From positions 1-30,326 of the forward strand of contig DATBFJ010000061.1 in assembly GCA_036558545.1 (NCBI GenBank): a stretch of 30,326 nucleotides of DNA, read 5' to 3'. Position numbers and translations under genes: made by a program. How positions within the stretch are numbered: position 1 is the first letter of the stretch; each line of letters begins with the position of its first letter. This DNA comes from JALYGJ01 sp036558545 (lineage in GTDB: Bacteria; Chloroflexota; Limnocylindria; Limnocylindrales; CSP1-4). A model generated the notes under the pieces. It was given only the letters and a program-made list of their open reading frames with translations. It was not told where the DNA came from and did no database searches. This document shows positions 24,227 through 30,326 of this stretch, in pieces.

Positions 24227-25066
24227 ATGGCAACACTCGCGCGCGAGCGTCTCGCTCCCTCGCCGCAGACGTCTGATGAACCCAGCTGGACGGCGCTGCT
24301 GCGTGTCTTCGAATTCCGGGTTCTGGAATACCGGCGCACCTTCCGGGCCTCGATCTTTGCCTCATTCATTTCGCCCGCGCTGTTCCTGACGGCAATGGGT
24401 CTTGGCCTTGGTGGCTACGTCAACGGCGCGACGTCGCAGAGCTTTGAAGGCGGCACCTACCTGGCTTTCCTGGCGCCCGGGCTGCTCGCCGCCGCGTTGA
24501 TGCAGACCGCCGCCGGAGAGTCGATGTTCCCGATCCTCGGCGGTCTGCAGTGGCAGCGGACGTACCACGCGATGTATGCGACTCCAATCCGGCCGCGCGA
24601 CATCTGCCTGGGGATCCTTCTGTGGATCACCACGCGACTGACTCTGGTGGGTTCAGTGTTCCTCCTGGTGACGTTCCTGTTCGGCGCCATCCAGTCACCG
24701 ATGGCGATCTTCGCGATTCCGGCGGGAGTGCTGACCGGCATGGCCTTTGCGGCGCCCATTTCTGCCTTTGCCGCTACCCAACGACGGCCCGACATGTTCT
24801 CGAACATCTTTCGTTTCGGTGTCACGCCGCTGTTCCTATTGAGCGGGACCTTCTTCCCCATCGAGTCATTGCCGAACTGGCTGCAGCCGCTGGCCTGGTT
24901 GTCGCCGCTGTGGCACGGCGTCTCGCTGTGTCGCGGTTTCATGCTCGGGACGATCGGCGATGACCCGCTCATGGCGGTCGTCCACTTCGTCGTGTTGATC
25001 ACGATCGTGATCGTCGGGACGTGGGCCGGATTGCGCACCTTTCACCGCAGGCTGGTCGCCGGATGA
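24227..25066 (+). CDS. ABC-2 type permease (NodJ-like), first subunit
   Basis: A 279-residue membrane protein with about six helices: N-terminal cytosolic segment RVFEFRVLEYRRTFRASIF, then helices through ALFLTAMGLGLGGYV, AFLAPGLLAAALMQTAA and the C-terminal FVVLITIVIVGTWAGLRTFHRRL. The conserved FLLSGTFFPIESLPNWLQPLAWLSPLWHGV is typical of ABC-2 permeases of the NodJ/DrrB group. It starts 14 bases after the ATPase and overlaps the second permease by ATGA. The two permeases probably form a heterodimeric channel. Confidence 0.9.
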   Translation: MATLARERLAPSPQTSDEPSWTALLRVFEFRVLEYRRTFRASIFASFISPALFLTAMGLGLGGYVNGATSQSFEGGTYLAFLAPGLLAAALMQTAAGESMFPILGGLQWQRTYHAMYATPIRPRDICLGILLWITTRLTLVGSVFLLVTFLFGAIQSPMAIFAIPAGVLTGMAFAAPISAFAATQRRPDMFSNIFRFGVTPLFLLSGTFFPIESLPNWLQPLAWLSPLWHGVSLCRGFMLGTIGDDPLMAVVHFVVLITIVIVGTWAGLRTFHRRLVAG

Positions 25067-25857
25067 CGGCGCTGCGCATCACGCCGATCCTTTTCGGCGG
25101 CCGTTGGATACGGATGGTCGAGCGCAACCTGCTCGTCTACCGCCACGGCTGGCTGATGATCCTGTCCGGCTTTTTCGAGCCGCTGTTCTACCTGCTTGGC
25201 ATTGGCTTTGGATTGGGCAGTCTCGTCGGCACGGTTCCTGGCCCTGACGGTAGCCCGGTGCCGTACCCGGTGTTCGTTGCCCCGGCGCTGCTGGCTGCGT
25301 CGTCGATGAACGGTGCGATCACGGAAAGCACATTCAACTTCTTCTTCAAGCTGAATTACGACAAGACCTTCGCGTCGATCCTGACGACGCCCATGTCGCC
25401 GGCTGACATCTCGATCGGTGAGCTGACATGGGCACTCATCCGCGGCTTCCTGTACACGTTGGGCTTCCTGGTCGTCATGCTGCTTCTTGGCCTCGCCCGG
25501 TCGCCCTTGGTCATCCTGACCATTCCGGGCGCACTGTTGATCGGCTTCGCGTTCGCGTCTGTGGGCATGGCCGCGACGTCGTTCATGCGCACCTGGCAGG
25601 ACTTCGACATGATCCAGCTGGTCGTGCTGCCAATGTTCCTGTTCTCGGGAACATTCTTCCCGATCGACGCCTACCCACAGGCGCTGCGGATCATCATCCA
25701 GATCACGCCGCTCTATCGTGGCGTCGACCTGTTGCGCTCGCTGTCGCTCGGTGTCGTCGGCCCGTCGATCGCCATCGACATCGTCTACCTGGGGGTGATG
25801 GGCACGCTCGGCCTGCTCGTGGTCTCGCGCCGGCTCGACAAGCTGCTGCTTCGCTAG
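25063..25857 (+). CDS. ABC-2 type permease (NodJ-like), second subunit
   Basis: A 264-residue paralogue of the preceding permease, with matching segments: ERNLLVYRHGWLMILSGFFEPLFYLLGIGFGLG, then APALLAASSMNGAITESTFNFFFKLNYDKTFASILTTPMSPADI and FLFSGTFFPIDAYPQALRIIIQITPLYRGVDLLRSL. ATG 25063 overlaps the previous stop (ATGA). An in-frame start at 25021 inside the upstream gene is not needed. The operon ends here; the next gene is convergent, nine bases away, and no clear terminator separates them. Confidence 0.9.
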   Translation: MTALRITPILFGGRWIRMVERNLLVYRHGWLMILSGFFEPLFYLLGIGFGLGSLVGTVPGPDGSPVPYPVFVAPALLAASSMNGAITESTFNFFFKLNYDKTFASILTTPMSPADISIGELTWALIRGFLYTLGFLVVMLLLGLARSPLVILTIPGALLIGFAFASVGMAATSFMRTWQDFDMIQLVVLPMFLFSGTFFPIDAYPQALRIIIQITPLYRGVDLLRSLSLGVVGPSIAIDIVYLGVMGTLGLLVVSRRLDKLLLR

Positions 25858-25866
25858 CGCCGCCGG

Positions 25867-26256
25867 CTAGCGGCCGGGGAGTGGCCCCTGGCGTAGACCG
25901 ATGGTGTTGCCGTCCGGGTCCCTGATCCAGGCGCCGCGGGCCACGGGTCCCATCGGCGCGATGCCGTTGACCGTCGTCAGCGGGCCGCCGCTGTACTCCT
26001 CGAATACCCCGCCGCGCGATCGGATCTGCTCAACGGCCGCCTCGATGTCGGGCACCTCGAAGTGGCACACGGTCTGGCCACGCTCGACCGGAGGTCGTTT
26101 GTAGACCGAGATCTGCCCGCCGCTTCCAGCGGCAAATCGGATCGCGAAGGGCGTTTCCTCGAGGACGCGCAATCCGAGGACGTCGCGGTAGAAAGGCATC
26201 GCCCTATCCAGGTCAGTGACGGGGATGGTCGGCACGACCATCGCGTTGGCAAGCAT
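25867..26256 (-). CDS. VOC-fold (glyoxalase/dioxygenase superfamily) protein
   Basis: A 129-residue single-module VOC protein: MLANAMVVPTIPVTDLDRAMPFYRDVLGLRV at the N-terminus and VCHFEVPDIEAAVEQIRSRGGVF and GAWIRDPDGNTIGLRQG in the second half. The usual terminal Glu metal ligand (DPDGNxxEL) reads IGL, so a metal-dependent lyase role is doubtful. ATG 26256 has GGAGGA about four bases upstream; a longer in-frame reading from 26397 has no such support. Its substrate is unknown. Confidence 0.82.
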   Translation of the reverse strand: MLANAMVVPTIPVTDLDRAMPFYRDVLGLRVLEETPFAIRFAAGSGGQISVYKRPPVERGQTVCHFEVPDIEAAVEQIRSRGGVFEEYSGGPLTTVNGIAPMGPVARGAWIRDPDGNTIGLRQGPLPGR

Positions 26257-26266
26257 TGGTTCCTCC

Positions 26267-26322
26267 TGCGCAAACAAGCCCAATGGATTATCGGTCGCGG
26301 TTATCTTTTCGCGGCTTGCGCA
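26267..26322. repeat. Inverted repeat in the VOC/DUF389 divergent region
   Basis: TGCGCAA (26267-26273) and TTGCGCA (26316-26322) are symmetric about the middle of the 78-base divergent spacer. Each arm is continuous with the ribosome site of the gene on its side (CTCCTG and CAGGAG). It could be a shared operator pair. TATCTT at 26302-26307 is a weak -10 for DUF389. Confidence 0.4.
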
Positions 26323-26334
26323 CAGGAGATTGAA

Positions 26335-27354
26335 GTGCAGACATCTTCCGCAGCCGGCGATCCGCGGACGGGGACAATGCTCGTCGACGCCAGGCAATCA
26401 CTCGGGCCGGCCCAGCTCGACGACCTGTTTCCAGAAGGCGACGCGTGGCGGCGGTCGCTGGTCACGTTCAGCGTCCTCCTCGTCCTGGCGGCCTTCATAG
26501 CGTCATTCGGCCTTTACCAGGACTCCGTGGCGTCGATCATCGGTGCGATGGTGGTCGCGCCACTTGGCGGCGCGATCATGGCCTTTGGCGGAGCACTGGT
26601 GACAGCCAGGGACCGTTGGATGGTCATTACCTTCGTGCAGGTACTCGCCGGCGCACTGACCGTCGTCGTCATTGGCTTCCTGGTGTCGCTGATCATGCCC
26701 AACTTGCTGGCGCTGACGCCGTCGCTGCAGGCACGGACGTCGCCCGGCTTGCTGGACCTTGGAGTGGCGCTTGCCGCGGGCGCCGCAGGTGCCTACGTCG
26801 CCGTCCGGCGAACCGGTACCGACGCGCTGCCCGGCGTGGCCATTGCCGTTTCGCTGGTGCCGCCGCTGGCGACCGTTGGCATCTGCCTCGAGCTGGGCAG
26901 AGCCGATGACGCCGCCGGTGCCCTGCTGCTGTTCACGACCAACTTCGCTGCCATCGTCGTCGCGGCGTGCGTCGTCTTTGCCCTCGCAGGGGCCACGCCT
27001 GATCGTGCCATGCTGCGCGAACGCCACCGGGTGCGCAACGGAATGGTCATCGCCGTCGTTGCCCTGGTGATGATCTCAATTCCGCTGCTGTCGACCGGCG
27101 TAAGTCGAGGCCTCGACGCGATTCGCGCCAACGAGGGCGCACCGGTCGTCCGATCGTGGATCGGCGATCGGGATCTTACGGTGAGCTCGTGGTCGATCGC
27201 TGGAAGTGCCATCGATTTGACGCTGACTGGACCGGATGCGCCTGGAGACCCGGCCACGCTGGCCAAGTCGCTGGCAACAACGCTGGGCATCCCGGTCGAT
27301 CTTGACCTTCGCTATCTGCCTGGGACTCACACGGAAAACCAGGCGACGCCCTAG
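26335..27354 (+). CDS. DUF389 membrane protein
   Basis: A 339-residue protein with about seven membrane helices in the DUF389 (TIGR00341-like) pattern. After a soluble N-terminus comes WRRSLVTFSVLLVLAAFIASFGLYQDSVASIIGAMVVAPLGGAIMAFGGALV, then helices with PGVAIAVSLVPPLATVGICLELG and LLLFTTNFAAIVVAACVVFALAG. A ~90-residue soluble C-terminal domain follows. The function of the family is unknown. GTG 26335 is chosen from AGGAG seven bases upstream; an earlier in-frame ATG (26062) lies in the divergent VOC gene and can be dismissed. It is divergent from the VOC gene. Confidence 0.85.
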   Translation: MQTSSAAGDPRTGTMLVDARQSLGPAQLDDLFPEGDAWRRSLVTFSVLLVLAAFIASFGLYQDSVASIIGAMVVAPLGGAIMAFGGALVTARDRWMVITFVQVLAGALTVVVIGFLVSLIMPNLLALTPSLQARTSPGLLDLGVALAAGAAGAYVAVRRTGTDALPGVAIAVSLVPPLATVGICLELGRADDAAGALLLFTTNFAAIVVAACVVFALAGATPDRAMLRERHRVRNGMVIAVVALVMISIPLLSTGVSRGLDAIRANEGAPVVRSWIGDRDLTVSSWSIAGSAIDLTLTGPDAPGDPATLAKSLATTLGIPVDLDLRYLPGTHTENQATP

Positions 27355-27863
27355 ACCCCGGAGTTCGCCTACATGATTGCGAGGACGCGCTCTAACTGCG
27401 AGGTCCGATCTGAAGGCACGGTCGACGAGCGCCCTGATGCGGTAGGAAACGACGACGCCTTGTCGGCGAGCGTTGGCGGGCAGTCGGCTGGCACCTCGAT
27501 GCGGATGGTGCAGAACGCGCTGGGATCAGAGTTCCCGGATTGAGCCACTCGTAGTCTCGACCTCGCATCCATTTCTTTGGACTCCGTCGCTCGATGGTCG
27601 GATCAGCGCGGCGACCGAGATCGCGGCGAGTGGGTGACCGCCCTGCGGACCTGCTAATCGGTGGCCGTCGACAGCGTCAAAGGGCGTCGGAGTGCTGCCC
27701 GTGTGGCTCACTGCATATGGCTGGGATCCACTCGCGAGCACGGCACCAAGAAAAGAATCGGCCATCCACTTACCTCACTGTCGATTCTGTGCGCGACTGA
27801 TCGTAGTTGTGTTGAAACGGTCGATCAGCGAGCCGTGGATAAGCAATGGCAGGAGGCCAACAA
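27355..27863. other. Gene-poor stretch (~500 bases)
   Basis: No recognisable gene. Short frames exist on both strands: a 56-codon frame from ATG 27373, and minus-strand frames of 67 and 79 residues ending at 27369 and 27526. None has a good ribosome site together with a family match. The region has less biased base usage than its neighbours and could be decayed sequence or a leader region of the following VOC gene. The only structure I see is the inverted repeat at 27797-27828. Confidence 0.5.
27797..27828. repeat. 7-bp inverted repeat before the second VOC gene
   Basis: CTGATCG (27797-27803) and CGATCAG (27822-27828), with an 18-base spacer that contains TTGAAA (27812-27817), a possible -35. 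This could be an operator over the promoter of the VOC gene; no clear -10 follows. Confidence 0.4.
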
Positions 27864-28199
27864 ATGGGTGCCAAGATCGTTCACGTCGAGGTCACGGGCA
27901 AGGACGGAGCCAAGCTCCAGAAGTTCTATTCCGACGTCTTTGGTTGGTCGCTCGACACGAACAACCCGGGCGGTTACGGCATGGAGCGCCAGGGCGACAT
28001 GACTGCCGGGATAGGTGCCGCTTCGGACGGCGGACCGGGCAATGTCACGTTCTACGTCCACACGGACGACCCGAACAAGGCCCTGGAGAAGGTCACGGCC
28101 AACGGTGGCCGGGTGATCCTGCCGCTGACAGAGGTCGCGCCGGAGACGACGATCGCCCTGTTCGCGGATCCAGAGGGCCACGTCGTCGGGATCATGTAG
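27864..28199 (+). CDS. VOC-fold (glyoxalase-like) protein
   Basis: A 111-residue VOC module: IVHVEVTGKDGAKLQKFYSDVFGW, VTFYVHTDDPNKALEKVTANGGRVILPLTE and LFADPEGHVVGIM. The start is ATG 27864 because AGGAGG (27851-27856) sits seven bases before it; the in-frame ATG at 27846 would place that ribosome site inside the gene. As in the other VOC protein, the C-terminal metal-binding Glu is replaced (VGIM), so binding or resistance roles are as likely as catalysis. It is convergent with the glycosylase gene, seven bases apart. Confidence 0.82.
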   Translation: MGAKIVHVEVTGKDGAKLQKFYSDVFGWSLDTNNPGGYGMERQGDMTAGIGAASDGGPGNVTFYVHTDDPNKALEKVTANGGRVILPLTEVAPETTIALFADPEGHVVGIM

Positions 28200-28206
28200 T
28201 CCTCCT

Positions 28207-29448
28207 TCAAGCCGGGCGCCGGCGGCGCGTGCCGAACATTCGTTGGGCACCTCCCGTCGCCGGCGCCCATTCGAGCGTTTTCGCGCCGACGAAGTTCACG
28301 TACTCGTCTAGTGCCGCGCGCATCTGCGGAACGAAACCCGCCGCCGAGCCCGGCTCGAACCCAGGTTCCCACCAGATGCCGAGAATGCGCAGCGTGCGCG
28401 TGGCGCGTTCGAGTCGCGGCTCGATGCGGCCGACGAGCCGGTCGCCGAAGAGGATCGGCAGGACGTAATAGCCCCAGCGCCGCTTGGCCTCCGGGACATA
28501 CACCTCCCAGAGGTAATCGAAGCCAAACAGATGCGCGACGAGCTTGCGATCCCACATGAACGGATCGAGCGGCGCCAGAAACGTCACGTTCGGTTCCGCG
28601 ATCGGCGCCGCTGTCTCGGCGGCAAGCGCGACGTCCTTCTCAACGGTCGGCACGTACCAGACCTGCTTGTGACCCTCGAGTCGGACAGGTGTCAGTACCC
28701 CCGCCTCCACCATCTCTGCGGTATGTCTCGTCCGATCGGCGCCCGTGCCGGTACTGATCATCACATCGTTGCTGGCACCTGGACGACTGAGACCAATCGC
28801 CTTATACCGCGACAGCAGTCGGTGCTTGGCCGCCAGCTCGTCCGTCTCAGTGCGAGCCAGGATCTCCGCCGGCACGAGGCGCTCGATCAGGTCGTAATAG
28901 CGGCGGTTACCTTCGCGCCTCGCGATCCCCACCCGGCCGCTGACAAAGAGTGCCTCGAGCACTGCTCGCGAGGCGCGCGTCGGTGCCCACCACCAGTCGA
29001 TCGAATGCGAGTGCTGCGCAAAGTCGGCTGTCGTCAGCGGGCCTCGCTGCTCGAGCTCGGCGAGAATGTCGGCCACCACATCGGCATGCTCTCTGAGCGT
29101 CGAACCTCCGTAGTATTCGCCGAGGCGCGTCCAGGTCAGCCGGTAATGCGGCAGTTCCTCGATGGGAACCATGTTCAGGCTCTTGTTGTAAATCTCGAAC
29201 AGGCGCCGATCCGGTCCGTAAAGCCATTGCTCGCACCAGCCGCGCCGGTATCCATCGATGCGTGCGTGCAGGACGAGGTCGTGATTACGAGCCCCTGGAA
29301 CTTCGAGTGGATCGAACTGGAGCACGGCGAGCTTGTCCACGACGGTGAGGACGCTCTGCGGCAGGGCCGGTAGCGAGCGAGGCGGGTTCAGTAGATGGCG
29401 ATCGACCAGGAAGCGGCGCGCCGCCGCGATGGAGAGTTCGGTCGTCAA
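28207..29448 (-). CDS. AlkX/YcaQ-type DNA glycosylase (winged-helix, HTH_42 family)
   Basis: Proteins of this family excise bulky or crosslinked bases; E. coli YcaQ unhooks interstrand crosslinks. The 413-residue product shows LAVLQFDPLEVPGARNHDLVLHARIDGYR, where Q44-F-D46 fits the QxD motif of the AlkX branch (AlkZ has QxQ). Also present are winged-helix stretches such as WWWAPTRASRAVLEALFVSGRVGIARREGNRRYYDL and the C-terminal NVTFLAPLDPFMWDRKLVAHLFGFDYLWEVYVPEAKRRWGYYVLPIL. The start is TTG 29448, overlapping the upstream stop as TTGA and matching the family N-terminus (LSIAAARRFLVDRHLL). An upstream in-frame start at 29628 would add Arg-rich sequence that lies within the membrane-protein gene. 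Confidence 0.88.
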   Translation of the reverse strand: MTTELSIAAARRFLVDRHLLNPPRSLPALPQSVLTVVDKLAVLQFDPLEVPGARNHDLVLHARIDGYRRGWCEQWLYGPDRRLFEIYNKSLNMVPIEELPHYRLTWTRLGEYYGGSTLREHADVVADILAELEQRGPLTTADFAQHSHSIDWWWAPTRASRAVLEALFVSGRVGIARREGNRRYYDLIERLVPAEILARTETDELAAKHRLLSRYKAIGLSRPGASNDVMISTGTGADRTRHTAEMVEAGVLTPVRLEGHKQVWYVPTVEKDVALAAETAAPIAEPNVTFLAPLDPFMWDRKLVAHLFGFDYLWEVYVPEAKRRWGYYVLPILFGDRLVGRIEPRLERATRTLRILGIWWEPGFEPGSAAGFVPQMRAALDEYVNFVGAKTLEWAPATGGAQRMFGTRRRRPA

Positions 29449-30059
29449 GTCGCGGCGCGCCGCGCGTCGCTCAAAAGTGAATAGCCCAGCCACGCATACC
29501 AGACCGGGCCGACGACGATGCCGCCCAGCGCGGCGGGACCCAGAACCAATGGGTTGGCCGGGTCGAGGACGATCAGCCGGCCCAGGTAGATAACGACCAG
29601 CACGACGCCCAAAAGGACTCCGAACCACGCCAACGGACGTGGCAGTCCCGCGCTTGAAAGGGCCGCCCAGGCCAGCAACAACACCCCCAGGCCGGCGACG
29701 CCAAACGTCAGAAATCCACGGGGATCGACAGGATTGGGGCCGGACAAGGCAGCGTCCGGCGGATGGAGTACGTTGGCGAGGTCGTAAGCACCGTGAACCG
29801 CGCCACCCAGTGTTCCCGCGACTCCAAGCGCGAGCCCCGTGCGGGCCACGGATCCGGCAGCCCGGACTCGTTCGTACACCGCGAACAGGACGACAGCCGA
29901 TAGCAGGCTGCCGGCCATGAGTGCCAGGGACGCGAGCAGGTCGTTCTTCAAAATCACGAAAGCGATCGCATATACGAGCGATAGCACGGCGGCGGCGAAC
30001 GCAGCGAATGCGGCGGTCCGCTCAAAACGCAGATCGCGAGCCGATCGTGGATCGGACAT
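29445..30059 (-). CDS. Unassigned membrane protein (six-helix)
   Basis: A 204-residue protein with about six membrane helices: AAFAAFAAAVLSLVYAIAFVIL, LLASLALMAGSLLSAVVLFAVY, ARTGLALGVAGTLGGAVHGAYDLA, then LTFGVAGLGVLLLAWAAL, PLAWFGVLLGVVLVVIYLGRL and LGPAALGGIVVGPVWYAWLGYSLL. The layout is vaguely like DUF4386 proteins, but I cannot assign it with confidence. ATG 30059 has GGGAGA five bases upstream. Its stop overlaps the glycosylase start (TTGA), so the two genes are translationally coupled. It is divergent from dnaJ across 70 bases. Confidence 0.65.
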   Translation of the reverse strand: MSDPRSARDLRFERTAAFAAFAAAVLSLVYAIAFVILKNDLLASLALMAGSLLSAVVLFAVYERVRAAGSVARTGLALGVAGTLGGAVHGAYDLANVLHPPDAALSGPNPVDPRGFLTFGVAGLGVLLLAWAALSSAGLPRPLAWFGVLLGVVLVVIYLGRLIVLDPANPLVLGPAALGGIVVGPVWYAWLGYSLLSDARRAAT

Positions 30060-30115
30060 TTGGGTCTCCCTCAACGGTACGTGGGCGTCCTCGCGGGTGA
30101 ACTGTAGCCCTTGCC

Positions 30116-30121
30116 TATACT
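30116..30121 (+). promoter_or_regulatory. Candidate -10 box for dnaJ
   Basis: TATACT (5 of 6 consensus positions) ends eight bases before the dnaJ ATG at 30130, so the transcript would have almost no leader. No CIRCE element is present here. Confidence 0.5.
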
Positions 30122-30129
30122 CGGCTTGA

Positions 30130-30326
30130 ATGGCCACCCAGCGTGACTACTACGACATCCTGGGCGTGCCCCGCGGCGCATCTGACGACGACATCAAGCG
30201 TTCGTTCCGGAAGCTTGCCCAGCAGTGGCACCCCGACGTGAATACCTCCCAAGAGGCCGACACGCGCTTCAAAGAAATCAATGAGGCGTATCAGGTGCTG
30301 TCCGACCCACAGCGCCGGCAGGCCTA
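30130..30326 (+). CDS. dnaJ: DnaJ-type co-chaperone, 5' part only
   Basis: The first 65 residues are a complete J-domain: MATQRDYYDILGVPRGAS, then IKRSFRKLAQQWHPDVN with the HPD motif that stimulates DnaK ATPase, and FKEINEAYQVLSDPQRR. The window ends inside the gene. Whether it continues as full DnaJ (Gly/Phe region and zinc fingers) or as a CbpA-like protein cannot be seen, so the symbol is a best guess. It lies 13.4 kb after dnaK. Confidence 0.8.
   Translation, partial: MATQRDYYDILGVPRGASDDDIKRSFRKLAQQWHPDVNTSQEADTRFKEINEAYQVLSDPQRRQA

Noticed and set aside
27369..27765. Minus-strand frames of 67 and 79 residues in the gene-poor stretch
   Set aside because: No ribosome site plus family match; the compositions look like random translation of GC-rich DNA.
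1..30326. CRISPR arrays, insertion sequences, tRNA or rRNA genes
   Set aside because: No regular direct repeats, transposase motifs or cloverleaf sequences were noticed on reading; a dedicated RNA search was not possible.

Overview
The window looks like a chromosomal core region of a GC-rich bacterium. A Chloroflexota-type organism (Limnocylindria-like) is my best guess, but this is inference from protein style only: the zinc-ribbon DUF5679 miniprotein, the HrcA/CIRCE heat-shock control, the S20 sequence and frequent GTG/TTG starts. No rRNA, tRNA, CRISPR array or insertion sequence is visible. Genes are tightly packed, with many 4-base stop/start overlaps (ATGA, GTGA, TTGA and, unusually, CTGA).

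Layout, left to right. (1) 29-1158: uridine phosphorylase-like gene and a 47-residue DUF5679 zinc-ribbon protein, closed by a strong terminator. (2) 1179-5886: sugar kinase (ROK), gap, pgk and eno, a lower-glycolysis cluster lacking tpiA. (3) 5906-6864: two unassigned small proteins, then a bidirectional terminator. (4) 7128-16768: an old housekeeping order, rpsT (reverse), lepA, CPBP-like membrane protein, hemW, GNAT, DUF4203 membrane protein (reverse), then hrcA-grpE-dnaK behind a sigma-70-like promoter with a perfect CIRCE operator. Ribosomal protein S20 carries a ~140-residue histone-H1-like Lys/Ala tail. (5) 16881-21920: a sulfate-type ABC uptake operon (binding lipoprotein, CysT, CysW, CysA), convergent with two tandem Rrf2 regulators. 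The operon promoter has a 13-bp palindrome on the predicted start point, and a 9-base word from it recurs upstream of the second Rrf2 gene. (6) 22053-25857: HtrA-like lipoprotein protease and an ABC-2 exporter (one ATPase, two permeases). (7) 25867-30059: VOC protein, DUF389 membrane protein, a ~500-base gene-poor stretch, second VOC protein, and AlkX/YcaQ-type DNA glycosylase coupled to a membrane protein. (8) 30130-end: the start of a DnaJ-type gene, cut by the window edge.

How the parts fit. The rpsT-lepA-hemW-hrcA-grpE-dnaK-dnaJ order is the ancestral arrangement known from Firmicutes. Here it is interrupted, with about 13.4 kb of transport, regulation and stress genes between dnaK and dnaJ. 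The most notable points are the tailed S20, two independent genes whose only sensible start is CTG in a CTGA overlap (hemW and cysT), the proposed Rrf2-sulfate regulatory circuit, and several -10 boxes placed so that transcripts would begin at or near the start codon.
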